From the NCBI GenBank assembly GCA_942492965.1, contig OW818656.1, positions 2,914,001 through 2,978,000 of the forward strand: DNA of 64,000 nt. Reading direction: 5' to 3'. The notes below the pieces were generated by a model. The model saw only the letters and a program-made list of their open reading frames with translations, had not been told where the DNA came from and made no database searches. How positions within the stretch are numbered: the first letter of the stretch is position 1; each line of letters begins with the position of its first letter. Below, in pieces: positions 52,345-60,850 of the stretch. The position numbers and the translations under genes are program-made. The DNA comes from Sphingosinicella sp942492965 (GTDB lineage Bacteria > Pseudomonadota > Alphaproteobacteria > Sphingomonadales > Sphingomonadaceae).

Positions 52345-54456
52345 ATGAAGCTTGCAATCCAAAATTCCGGTCCGACGTCGAAGCTCTGGCTGGCGCTGCT
52401 TTCGACAAGCTGCGCGGCGCTTCTGCCCACGGTCGCCTCGGCGCAGGCCGTCGATGATGATGAAAGCATTATCGTAACGGCGGAGCGTGCGGTCGCCGCG
52501 ACCAAGACCGATACGCCGCTCACCGAAGTGCCGCAGTCGATCAGCGTCGTCACCGCCCAGGAATTCCAGGACCGGACGGTCGTCGATTTCCAGGATATCT
52601 ATCGCTACAGCGCCGGTGTTGCTTCCAACAACAGCGTGGACTCGCGCGGCGATTTCGTCCTGACGCGCGGTTTCGATGCGGCGCAGTATCTCGACGGGCT
52701 GAAGCGTATGCCCGATTTTATCTACGGCGCCCGGCTCGAGCCGTTCACGCTTGAGCGCGCCGAGGTGTTGCGCGGCCCGTCTTCGGTGCTTTACGGTGCG
52801 GGCGGCCCCGGCGGCGTGCTCAATGCGGTCAGCAAGCTGCCGCAGTTCGAGTTCGGCGGCGAGGTTGGCATCATCGTCGGCACCGACGATCGTATCCAGG
52901 GCCAGATCGACGTGACGGGGCCGCTTACCGAGGGTGTTGCTGCGCGCTTCGTCGGCGTGCTGCGCGACGGCAAGACGCAGTGGGGCACGCCGGACGATCG
53001 CCTGCTCATCAACCCGTCGCTGCGCTTCCAGCCCGGCCCGAACACCGACATCACGCTGATCGGCCTCTATCAGAAGGACAAGCAGGGCTCGCTCGGCTAC
53101 GCGCCGCTTTTCAAGTCGCTGCTCGCGCCGAGCAAGGCGGAGCGAGTGAAGTTCAACTTCTATCAAGGCGAACCCGGCTTCAACGGGATGGACACGGAAT
53201 ATGCGTCTGCCGCACTGATCTTCTCGCACAGGTTCAGCGATGCGATCGCGTTCCGCAGCGCATCGCGCTACAGCCACATGGATACGGACTATAAGGAAGT
53301 CTACACCAACTACACGGACCAGCCTTGGGAGGATGAGGCCGAAACACTGCTTCGCCGCGAGTTCTACGTGAACTACGAGAAGAGCAAGGTTTTCAACAGC
53401 GACAACAACCTCGCCATTGATTTCGCAACCGGTGCGATCGAGCACAAGGTGCTGCTCGGGGCGGATTACACGTGGTTCAAGCAGAGCAAGGACGAAGGCT
53501 TCTCGTATCTCGACTTCTTCCCGTTCCCGGCACCGCCGCCCATCAACATCTATAATCCGGAATATGGCGTGCCGTTCGATTTCGGCGCGTTCAATTTCCT
53601 CGACTACAAGAGCACGCAGCTCGGCTTCTATGTCCAGAACCAGATGAGCTACGCCGACCGCGTGCATGTCGTGCTCGGCCTGCGCCGCGACAAGGCGACG
53701 TCAAAGCGTAACGGCGTGTCGGAACTTTCGCAGACGGCATGGTCGTTCCGCGGCGGCATCATCGCCGAGGTGGTGAAAGGCGTTTCGCCCTATTTCAACT
53801 ACGCCGAATCGTTCCTGCCCGTGCCGGGCGGCGACTTCTTCGGAAACCCGTATGCACCCCGCACGGCGCGTCAGTACGAAGGCGGTGTGAAGTGGGAGCC
53901 GATGCGCGGCGCGCTGCTCAGCGTGGCGTATTTCGACATCAAGGAGTCGAACTACATCTCGCAGGATCCAGGCAACATCCAGAACTTCATCCAGGGCGGG
54001 TCCGTCGGGTCGACGGGTGTCGAGGTTGAAGCGGTCGTGCGCATGCCCGAAAACTTCGAACTCACGGCATCGTACAGCTACATCGATGCGAAGGTGATCG
54101 CGTCCAGCTCCACCCTGACTGAAGGCGACCGTCTTGCGGCGCAGCCCCGGCAGCTCGCTTCGATCTGGGGATCGAAGACGTTCATGGTGGGCGACGACTG
54201 GCAGGTCCGCGCCGGCGCGGGTGTGCGTCACATCGGCAACAAGATCGACGCGGGCCAGGCCTTCCTGACGCCGTCGGTGACGCTGGTCGATGCGATGGTA
54301 TCGGCAACCGGCGGCCAGTGGGTCGCGTCGCTCAACGCCAGCAACCTGTTCAACAAGAAATACTACGACCTGTGTTCGCTGCTCGCCACGACGCATGGTC
54401 TGTGTACGGCGGCGAAGGACCGCACGCTGCTTGCATCGCTGACGCGCAAGTTCTGA
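52345..54456 (+). CDS. TonB-dependent siderophore-type receptor
   Basis: A 703-residue receptor with a signal peptide ending VASAQA. A TonB-box-like SIIVTAERAV and a plug with LTEVPQSISVVTAQEFQDR and ERAEVLRGPSSVLYGAGGPGGVLNAVSK follow, typical of the FhuA/FpvA siderophore group. The barrel ends in LLASLTRKF. The ATG at 52345 is chosen because AAGGGGG lies five bases upstream; an ATG at 52327 lacks one. It diverges from a PepSY protein, which supports iron-siderophore uptake. The substrate is unknown. A strong terminator follows. Confidence 0.93.
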   Translation: MKLAIQNSGPTSKLWLALLSTSCAALLPTVASAQAVDDDESIIVTAERAVAATKTDTPLTEVPQSISVVTAQEFQDRTVVDFQDIYRYSAGVASNNSVDSRGDFVLTRGFDAAQYLDGLKRMPDFIYGARLEPFTLERAEVLRGPSSVLYGAGGPGGVLNAVSKLPQFEFGGEVGIIVGTDDRIQGQIDVTGPLTEGVAARFVGVLRDGKTQWGTPDDRLLINPSLRFQPGPNTDITLIGLYQKDKQGSLGYAPLFKSLLAPSKAERVKFNFYQGEPGFNGMDTEYASAALIFSHRFSDAIAFRSASRYSHMDTDYKEVYTNYTDQPWEDEAETLLRREFYVNYEKSKVFNSDNNLAIDFATGAIEHKVLLGADYTWFKQSKDEGFSYLDFFPFPAPPPINIYNPEYGVPFDFGAFNFLDYKSTQLGFYVQNQMSYADRVHVVLGLRRDKATSKRNGVSELSQTAWSFRGGIIAEVVKGVSPYFNYAESFLPVPGGDFFGNPYAPRTARQYEGGVKWEPMRGALLSVAYFDIKESNYISQDPGNIQNFIQGGSVGSTGVEVEAVVRMPENFELTASYSYIDAKVIASSSTLTEGDRLAAQPRQLASIWGSKTFMVGDDWQVRAGAGVRHIGNKIDAGQAFLTPSVTLVDAMVSATGGQWVASLNASNLFNKKYYDLCSLLATTHGLCTAAKDRTLLASLTRKF

Positions 54457-54466
54457 TTGTTGCCGA

Positions 54467-54505
54467 AGAGGGGCGCGCTTCGGCGTGCCTCTCTTTACGT
54501 TTTGA
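54467..54505 (+). terminator. Rho-independent terminator after the siderophore-type receptor
   Basis: AGAGGGGCGCGC and GCGTGCCTCTCT form a twelve-base-pair stem (two G-T pairs) closed by a TTCG tetraloop at 54467-54494. TTACGTTTT follows. It separates the receptor from the lipoprotein amidohydrolase, so that gene may need its own promoter or read-through. Confidence 0.8.
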
Positions 54506-54521
54506 GTGTGAGTGTGATCCG

Positions 54522-56276
54522 ATGATCCTGCCTTCCCGCAATCTGCCCAATGCCGCTGTTGTCCTCGGCGCAATGCTTCTCGTGTCCTGTGCGGGGCAGG
54601 CCATGCAGTCGCCTGCGGAAACGGCCGATCTCATCCTCTCCAACGCGCGCGTCTACACGGTGGAAACCGCGCAGCCGTGGGCGGAGGCCGTGGCGATCGA
54701 CAACGGCAAGATCGTCGCGGTGGGTTCTGCGCAGGACATACTGAAATATCGGGGATCCGATACCCGCACCGTCGATCTGGGCGGGCGCTTGCTGATGCCC
54801 GCGTTCGGCGATGCGCACGTGCATCCGGTGTTCGGCGGCATGGCCTATTCGCGCTGCTCGCTGCACGATGGCAAGACGCTGGAGGATTATCAGCGGATCG
54901 TTGCAGGCTGTGTGGCGGCGTCACCCGGTGACGGGCCGATCTACGGAGTCGGCTGGCAGGACGCGCTGTTTCCGCCCAAAGGCGTGCCGCGCAAGGAACT
55001 GCTCGATGCCGTCACGACGAAGCGCGCGCTGATCTTCGAATCCGTGGGTGGCCACAGTTACTGGGTGAATTCGAAAGCCCTTCAGGTCGCGGGGATCACG
55101 CGGGATACGCCCGACCCCGCGAACGGCCACATCGACCGTGATCCTTCGACACGCGAGCCGGTCGGCGGTTTGCAGGAAGCCGCCATGTCGCTGGTCGGCG
55201 ATCTCATTCCCAAGCCCACGGCGGAAGAGGTGCGGCAATCGATTGTTTTCGTCGCGCACCATTTCAACAGCCTCGGCATCACCAACTGGCACGATGCCGG
55301 AATCGATCTTGCCGCCGACGGCACCAGCGAGACGCTTGCGGCCTATCGCGCCGTGAAGGATCGCGGCGCGCTGACGGCGCATGTGTCGCTCGCCTTCAAG
55401 TGGGAAAACGAACGCGGCCTCGAACAGATACCCGTGATTCAGGCGGCATCGAACCGCGCGGCCGAATGGGGCCTGACGGCGAAGACGGTCAAATATTATA
55501 CCGACGGCGTAATCCCGCAGCAGACCGCCGCGATGATTGCGCCCTATGAACACGCAGGCGACCATCGCGGGCCGCTGCAGATCGCGCCCGAAACGTTGAA
55601 CGCGGCGATCGCCGCGCTCGGCAAGTCCGGTTTGCAGCCGCACGTGCACGCCATAGGTGACCGCGCGACGCGCGTGGCACTCGATGCCTTCGCCGCCGCG
55701 ATCGAGAAGAACGGCACGGCAAACCGACCGATGATCTCGCATCTCAACGTCATCGATCCCGCCGATCAGCCGCGCTTCGGCAAGCTGGGCGTGATCGCGC
55801 AGTTGCAGCCCACCTGGTCGAGCAACTATCCCTATATGGACCTCACCAAACAGGCCATCGGGCCGGTACGGTCGCAGTCTATATACCCCGCGCACAGCGT
55901 TCTCGCGGGCGGCGGCATGATCGCGTACGGCGCGGACTGGCCCGTGGCGACGGCGAACCCGCTGTTCGGCCTTCAGGTCGCGGTCACGCGCGTGAATTAC
56001 GAAGATACCGCGACGCCGCCGCTGCTTCCCGGTGAGGCCATCACGCTGGAAGAGGCGGTCCGCGCCCACACGATCAACGTCGCGTTCGCCAACGGCTTCG
56101 AGACGATGACCGGCTCGATCGCGCCCGGCAAGAGCGCCGATCTCATCATCCTCGATCGCGACATCTTCACGCTCGCCCCGCTCGATATCGGCAAGGCGAA
56201 GGTGATCGTCACGCTGTTCGAAGGAAAGCCCGTATTCGGGAACTTGACCGCGTTCAGCGCGGCGAAGGCGCCTTAA
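54522..56276 (+). CDS. Amidohydrolase (family 3), lipoprotein
   Basis: A 584-residue enzyme of the same group as the Tat-exported one at 42897. The N-terminus MILPSRNLPNAAVVLGAMLLVSCAGQ ends in a lipobox with the Cys at residue 23, so it is anchored in a membrane facing the periplasm. Metal-site motifs are AFGDAHVHPVFGG, HVHAIGDRATRVALDAF and MISHLNVIDPADQPRF, and GADWPVATANP. The start at 54522 has no strong ribosome site. It follows the siderophore-type receptor after a terminator. Its last four bases overlap the end of the convergent esterase gene. The amide substrate is unknown. Confidence 0.88.
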   Translation: MILPSRNLPNAAVVLGAMLLVSCAGQAMQSPAETADLILSNARVYTVETAQPWAEAVAIDNGKIVAVGSAQDILKYRGSDTRTVDLGGRLLMPAFGDAHVHPVFGGMAYSRCSLHDGKTLEDYQRIVAGCVAASPGDGPIYGVGWQDALFPPKGVPRKELLDAVTTKRALIFESVGGHSYWVNSKALQVAGITRDTPDPANGHIDRDPSTREPVGGLQEAAMSLVGDLIPKPTAEEVRQSIVFVAHHFNSLGITNWHDAGIDLAADGTSETLAAYRAVKDRGALTAHVSLAFKWENERGLEQIPVIQAASNRAAEWGLTAKTVKYYTDGVIPQQTAAMIAPYEHAGDHRGPLQIAPETLNAAIAALGKSGLQPHVHAIGDRATRVALDAFAAAIEKNGTANRPMISHLNVIDPADQPRFGKLGVIAQLQPTWSSNYPYMDLTKQAIGPVRSQSIYPAHSVLAGGGMIAYGADWPVATANPLFGLQVAVTRVNYEDTATPPLLPGEAITLEEAVRAHTINVAFANGFETMTGSIAPGKSADLIILDRDIFTLAPLDIGKAKVIVTLFEGKPVFGNLTAFSAAKAP

Positions 56277-57133
56277 CGCGCGCGCGCTGCAGCGCGGAGA
56301 CTCGCGGTCACCGACCGGCTCGGCACCGAGATATGGGTTTCACCGTCCAGCAGGATGAAGTCGCTGCGCAGCCCGTGGCCTGAAAGCGCCGCCATGCGCT
56401 CCGCGAGCGCCTTCGTGTCGGCCGCGATATTGCCTTCGTCTTCCCGCTCGCCCGCCATCAGCAGCAGGCTGCTCGCCTTGCCGGTGCCGGGAGTCTTTTC
56501 CACCCGTGCCCGGTATGCGGCCTCTTCAGCGAGGATCGACTGGTTGTCCCACCAGATCGAAGGGCTCGTCGCGATGATCGTGCGGAACGCGCCGGGGCGG
56601 GAATAAAGAACATGGAGCGCGAACAGGCCGCCCAGCGAATGCCCGTAGAGCGATTGCTGATAGGGGCTCACCGAATAGCGCTTTTCGATTGCGGGGCGCA
56701 GGTCTTCGAGCAGGAATTTCGCAAAGCGGTCGCGCCCGCCGCTTTGATATTGCGCGAAGGCCTGCTTCAGCGCCGGGGTTTCGATGGGGGCGGTGAAATC
56801 GAACATGCGCCGGGGATCGTAAATCTGCTCGCCCGGATAGCCGACGCCCACGACGATCATCTTGTCGATGCCGCTGCTTCCGAACCCGTGGATGCGGCGC
56901 GCTTCGGCGAAGCCTGCGAACATCGCGTTTCCGTCGAGCACGTAGAGGATCGGATAGCCGCCCGCCGGTGCGGGCGCGGAGGGGCGCGACACGAAGATGC
57001 GGAACACCTGACCATCGGCGGAGGCCATGTCCCACGTCTCGGTCTCGGGCATCGCGTAGGGCGCGGAGACGGGTTCCGCCGCAGCGGCTGGGACGGCGAG
57101 TGCGAAGGCGACGGCAAGGCAGATGGGTCGCAT
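56273..57133 (-). CDS. Alpha/beta hydrolase of the esterase-D / IroE group, exported
   Basis: A 286-residue protein with a signal peptide (MRPICLAVAFALAVPAAAAE). The core has the esterase-D pattern: YPILYVLDGNAMF, GIDKMIVVGVGYPGE, the nucleophile Ser166 in SLYGHSLGGLFALHVLYSRPGAF, SPSIWWDNQSIL and a C-terminal His in GETHISVPSRS. IroE-type members are periplasmic hydrolases of enterobactin-like trilactones. Other members cleave simple esters. The siderophore-type receptor nearby makes a siderophore esterase plausible but the gene is in the HyuA operon. Its ATG shares one base with the amidase stop (TGATG), so translation is coupled. Confidence 0.86.
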   Translation of the reverse strand: MRPICLAVAFALAVPAAAAEPVSAPYAMPETETWDMASADGQVFRIFVSRPSAPAPAGGYPILYVLDGNAMFAGFAEARRIHGFGSSGIDKMIVVGVGYPGEQIYDPRRMFDFTAPIETPALKQAFAQYQSGGRDRFAKFLLEDLRPAIEKRYSVSPYQQSLYGHSLGGLFALHVLYSRPGAFRTIIATSPSIWWDNQSILAEEAAYRARVEKTPGTGKASSLLLMAGEREDEGNIAADTKALAERMAALSGHGLRSDFILLDGETHISVPSRSVTASLRAAARAR

Positions 57134-58500
57134 CACATCAGGTCTCTTGTCGGCGGGCGGCGATCGGCCCAGGGCTGAGCCTCTTCCAGTGCGGTGCCGA
57201 GCGCGAGCAGCAGGTCGTCGCCGCCGCGCCGCGTCCAGAACATTGCGCCTGCCGGAAGGCCGTCGGACGCCATGAACAAGGGCAGCGACAGACCGGGATA
57301 GCCCGCCATGTTCTGAAGCTGCGTGTAGTTCACATGCCGGAAGTGATCGCGCCAAAGCGCATCGAAGTCGCGGTCGGGCGCCAACACGCCGAGCAGCGGC
57401 GGCGTGCTGCTGGTGACCGGGCTGAGCACGACATCGTATTTTTGCCAGAACGCGTCGAGGCTTGCGTCGATCTGCGCAATCGCGCTGAGCGCGGCGGCGA
57501 GATCGTCGGCTGTCATGTCGTCGCGCCGCTGCGCAAGTCCGAGCGTCCACGGTTCGAGCAAGGCATCCGACTGCGCCCCCAGCCGCGCCCGGCAAAGATC
57601 CACGACCTCGCCGCCGCCGTAGCTCCACAAGACATCAAAAGCACGGCTGAGCGCACCGCGATCGATCGGCGGCTCGCAGAATTCCACACGCCACCCAAGC
57701 GTCTCGCTCAGCGCCGCCGCCTTCCCAATCACCTCGGCAACAGCCGGATCAGGCTGCAACCCGTCCAGCCCCTTCAAACTCACCGCCACCCGCACAGTAT
57801 CGGTCGTCTTCGTCTCACCCGACTGCGACCGAAGAAACCGCGCGGCCCAGGCCGTGTCGCGCATCGTGCGTCCGTAGAGTCCGTCGGAGGTCAGCAGATC
57901 GTCAGCGAGGCTCGCCCCACGTGCACGGAGATTCCAGCCCCGGCTCGGCTTGAAGCCGATGATGCCGCAATGCGAGGCAGGGATGCGGATCGAACCGCCG
58001 CCGTCACTGCCCGTCGCGAAGGGCGCCATGCCCGCCGCGACCGCAACCGCCGCGCCGCTGCTCGAACCGCCGCTGCTGCGTGTCAGATCCCACGGATTGC
58101 GCGTTGGGCCGTATAGCAGTGCCTCGCCCGTTCCGATCAAGCCGAACTCCGGCATGGTCGACATCCCGCAGGGAATGAGCCCCGCGGCATCCAGCCGAGC
58201 GGTGAAGGGGTAACGGGCCTTGCCCGTCGCGCCCGTCCGCGTCCGCGAGCCCGACAGCATTGGGAAACCGGGATATTCGAGCGAGGCCTTGAGCAGATAC
58301 GGAACCCCCGCCATCGGCGCGGTTCTGTCCACCGAGCGCGCGGCTTCAAGCGCATGGTCGAAGGCGCGGTGGCTGACGGCGTTGACCGCGGGGTCGATCT
58401 TTTCGATCCGCTCCATCGAGGCCTCGACGAGCGCGGTCGGCGGCACCTCGCCGCTGCGGACGAGCGCGGCCTGCGCGTGGGCGTCGAGCGCGGCGATCAT
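57133..58500 (-). CDS. Amidase signature family enzyme
   Basis: A 455-residue enzyme with the Ser-cisSer-Lys triad visible: Lys71 in PYLLKASLEYPG, the serines of GGSSSGAAVAVAAG (146-148) and Ser170 in GSDGGGSIRIPAS. It hydrolyses amides to carboxylates and ammonia or an amine; no signal peptide is seen, so it is cytoplasmic. The ATG at 58500 overlaps the stop of the permease gene (ATGA). It belongs to the five-gene minus-strand operon with HyuA, DUF917, a permease and an esterase. Hydrolysis of the ring-opened product of HyuA/DUF917 is a possible role. The natural substrate is unknown. Confidence 0.92.
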   Translation of the reverse strand: MIAALDAHAQAALVRSGEVPPTALVEASMERIEKIDPAVNAVSHRAFDHALEAARSVDRTAPMAGVPYLLKASLEYPGFPMLSGSRTRTGATGKARYPFTARLDAAGLIPCGMSTMPEFGLIGTGEALLYGPTRNPWDLTRSSGGSSSGAAVAVAAGMAPFATGSDGGGSIRIPASHCGIIGFKPSRGWNLRARGASLADDLLTSDGLYGRTMRDTAWAARFLRSQSGETKTTDTVRVAVSLKGLDGLQPDPAVAEVIGKAAALSETLGWRVEFCEPPIDRGALSRAFDVLWSYGGGEVVDLCRARLGAQSDALLEPWTLGLAQRRDDMTADDLAAALSAIAQIDASLDAFWQKYDVVLSPVTSSTPPLLGVLAPDRDFDALWRDHFRHVNYTQLQNMAGYPGLSLPLFMASDGLPAGAMFWTRRGGDDLLLALGTALEEAQPWADRRPPTRDLM

Positions 58501-59750
58501 CGCTGCCGCCACCACAGCAAAAGCCCGTAGCTACCCGCGGCGAGCAGCGTGGCATCGAGCGCGGGAACGGTCGTGAGCGACAGACCCATGCGCATCGCAG
58601 GCAGGGTGATGGCGAGCGAGCCCAGCCACACGCCGATCGCGTCCCAGCGGATCGCGGGCGGGGTCTCGCCGTCCGCTCCCCGAAAGCGCGAGAAGCCGTC
58701 GATCACGTAGATGGCCGCGATCGGCGGAATGATGAGGCCAAGCGTCACCAGAAACGGAATGAAGGAATTGATGATGCCGAGCAGCGCGAAGATGCAGCCG
58801 ATCGTCCCGCCGACGACGATGATGACCCATTGGCGCACGCCGGGGAAGGTCGCGGCCATCGATAGCCCGGCGGAATAGAGGTTGAGCGCGTTGATCGTCC
58901 ACACGGAGAGCAGCAGCATGGCGAGCGCCGGAATGCCGAAACCCATGGCGACGACGATCTGCATGATGTCCGTCTGTCCGGTCGCGAGCGCGATTAATGC
59001 CGAAATCAACATCAGCAAGGGAGCAGCGAGCGGAAAGGAAAGAAGCATCCCCCAGATCGCGCCGCGCTCGGTTCGGATGAAGCGCGACAGGTCCGGCATC
59101 GCAGCGACGGTGAGCATGTTGCCGCCGACGAGCGCGGAGAGGGCGATGCCGAAGCTCATCGGCGTCGGCGGGTTCGCGGCGGGCGCGAGATCGACCGGCT
59201 GGGCGCCGACGGCGGTGACGCACACGGCGACCAGAATGATGCCCGCGAGCGGCACGGCGACCATTGCCAGCCGATCGAGCGTGCGAAAGCCATAGATCGT
59301 CGAGGCTGTAATCAGCACGCTGCCGATGATGACGAACGTGCCGAAATCGCCGGGTATCCCGTAGCCCTGCTTCGAGGCGGCCACCATTGCGTCGCCGAAG
59401 AACGACACATTGACCCCGAACCAGCAGAAATGAACGATCGCGATCACGATGTTGACCAGCGCGGCGCCCTTCATGCCGAACGACCGCTGGACGAGCAGAT
59501 ACGTCGTCAGCCGCGTGCGAACGCTGATGATCGCGGTGAGACAGGCGGCAGCGCAAAGGATGAGCCCGGAGATGAGGGCGGCGAGAACCGCCTTGTCGAG
59601 CCCGAGCGCGAGGCCGGTCTGCGCGCCGTTCAGGAATCCCGGCAACGAGAAGGTGAAACTGGTGATGATGAGCGCCACGCGCCATCCGGCGACGGTCAGA
59701 TTTTCGGGCAGCGGTCCGCTGGCATAGGCATCGCCGTGCCCGCCGCTCAT
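58497..59750 (-). CDS. NCS1-type permease, CodB (cytosine permease)-like
   Basis: A 417-residue inner-membrane carrier with about 12 helices. Features of the cytosine-permease branch include SFTFSLPGFLNGAQTGLALG in TM1, an FGMKGAALVNI segment and SALVGGNMLTVAAMPDLSRF in TM6. NCS1 carriers take up nucleobases, hydantoins and related small ring compounds, which fits a HyuA/DUF917 operon well (Mhp1 is a hydantoin carrier of this superfamily). Gene overlaps of four bases on both sides show tight coupling. It is the second, unrelated carrier serving a HyuA-DUF917 module in this window. Confidence 0.87.
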   Translation of the reverse strand: MSGGHGDAYASGPLPENLTVAGWRVALIITSFTFSLPGFLNGAQTGLALGLDKAVLAALISGLILCAAACLTAIISVRTRLTTYLLVQRSFGMKGAALVNIVIAIVHFCWFGVNVSFFGDAMVAASKQGYGIPGDFGTFVIIGSVLITASTIYGFRTLDRLAMVAVPLAGIILVAVCVTAVGAQPVDLAPAANPPTPMSFGIALSALVGGNMLTVAAMPDLSRFIRTERGAIWGMLLSFPLAAPLLMLISALIALATGQTDIMQIVVAMGFGIPALAMLLLSVWTINALNLYSAGLSMAATFPGVRQWVIIVVGGTIGCIFALLGIINSFIPFLVTLGLIIPPIAAIYVIDGFSRFRGADGETPPAIRWDAIGVWLGSLAITLPAMRMGLSLTTVPALDATLLAAGSYGLLLWWRQR

Positions 59751-60850
59751 ACCGTCTCCGCGGTGTCGAGGTTTTCGAGCGCGATGAAATCGGTGCCCAG
59801 CCTGAAGGCGCGCGGGCCGACGAAACGCAGCGCCGACTCTTCGCGCAGCATCGCGGGCGCGGCGGCGGCGATCACCTTGACGCGCTGGCCGTATTTCAGG
59901 CGCTCGGTGGTGATCGTGTCGGCCGTTTCACGGTCCATGATGGTGATGAGATCGGGCACCATCGCGCGAATTCGGCCGTCCTGGCGGGCGATGAGATTCT
60001 CGTTCTGGAATTCGATTTCCATGCGGCCTTGCCCTCCGAACCCGTGGATTATGACGTTTCCGACCGAAAAGCCACCGCGCGTCTCGCGCTCCAGATCGAC
60101 GATCTTGCCATCGAAGAGCGTCTTGCAATGCGGGTAAAGCCCCGTTGCGCGCAGCGCTTCGGCAAGGGCTTCGAAGGGATCATGCCGGGCGGCGCGCGCC
60201 TCGCGTATCGCCGCGCCCGTGGCGATTGCCGCGCTGACGCTGCCCGCAATCGCGTGCGCGCGCGCCTCGGCCCCGGTGAGAGGATATTCGACCATGTGCG
60301 CGATGCCGCCGAGCGCCACGGAGAGGCTCCGCGCGATGCGCTCGTGCGCGAGATTGTCGTCGGTTTCGATCACGGTCAGCGCGCCGCAGGAGGCGGTGAC
60401 GACCGATGGGCAGGCGCTGAGGCCGCGAATGTTGAAGATCGCCATTTGCGATTCCGGGAAGGCGCGCCCCATGCCGTCGCAGTCGACGACCGGCACGCCC
60501 ATGTCGGCCGCGGCAATGATCGGCGCGAGCCCGTTGCCGCCGCCGATCTCGATGGGCAGTACGGCATCGATGCGGCGGCCGAGGATCGTCTCCAGCCGCC
60601 GCAAGCCGGCGACCGCCTCGCTGCCGTTCGGCAGTTTTTCCACCGAAACCGTCGGCGCGCCGATCCAGCCGCAGGGCACGACAAGCGCATCGTCGGCGAG
60701 CGATGAGAGCGCGATCAGTTCGACAGGTCCGCGCCGCTCAAGCGCCGCGTCCGCGAGGAGAAGGCTGTAATAAGGATCGCCGCCGCCCCCGGAACCGAGA
60801 AAGGCCGCACCGCGCGCCAGATCGGTTAGCGTCTCGCGCTCAATGCGCAT
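59747..60850 (-). CDS. DUF917 family protein, third copy
   Basis: A 367-residue cytoplasmic protein. Conserved motifs are AAFLGSGGGGDPYYS, LPIEIGGGNGLAPIIAAADMGVPVVDCDGMGRAFP, MEIEFQNENLIARQDG and FVGPRAFRLGTDF. It is close in plan to the copy at 34030. It overlaps the HyuA gene upstream by 11 bases and the permease gene downstream by four. The repeated HyuA-DUF917 pairing in two separate operons is good evidence for a joint function, although none has been shown that I know of. Confidence 0.87.
   Translation of the reverse strand: MRIERETLTDLARGAAFLGSGGGGDPYYSLLLADAALERRGPVELIALSSLADDALVVPCGWIGAPTVSVEKLPNGSEAVAGLRRLETILGRRIDAVLPIEIGGGNGLAPIIAAADMGVPVVDCDGMGRAFPESQMAIFNIRGLSACPSVVTASCGALTVIETDDNLAHERIARSLSVALGGIAHMVEYPLTGAEARAHAIAGSVSAAIATGAAIREARAARHDPFEALAEALRATGLYPHCKTLFDGKIVDLERETRGGFSVGNVIIHGFGGQGRMEIEFQNENLIARQDGRIRAMVPDLITIMDRETADTITTERLKYGQRVKVIAAAAPAMLREESALRFVGPRAFRLGTDFIALENLDTAETV

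Noticed and set aside
52327..52345. ATG at 52327 as start of the siderophore-type receptor
   Set aside because: The ATG at 52345 has AAGGGGG five bases upstream and gives a normal signal peptide; the earlier codon would bury that site inside the gene.
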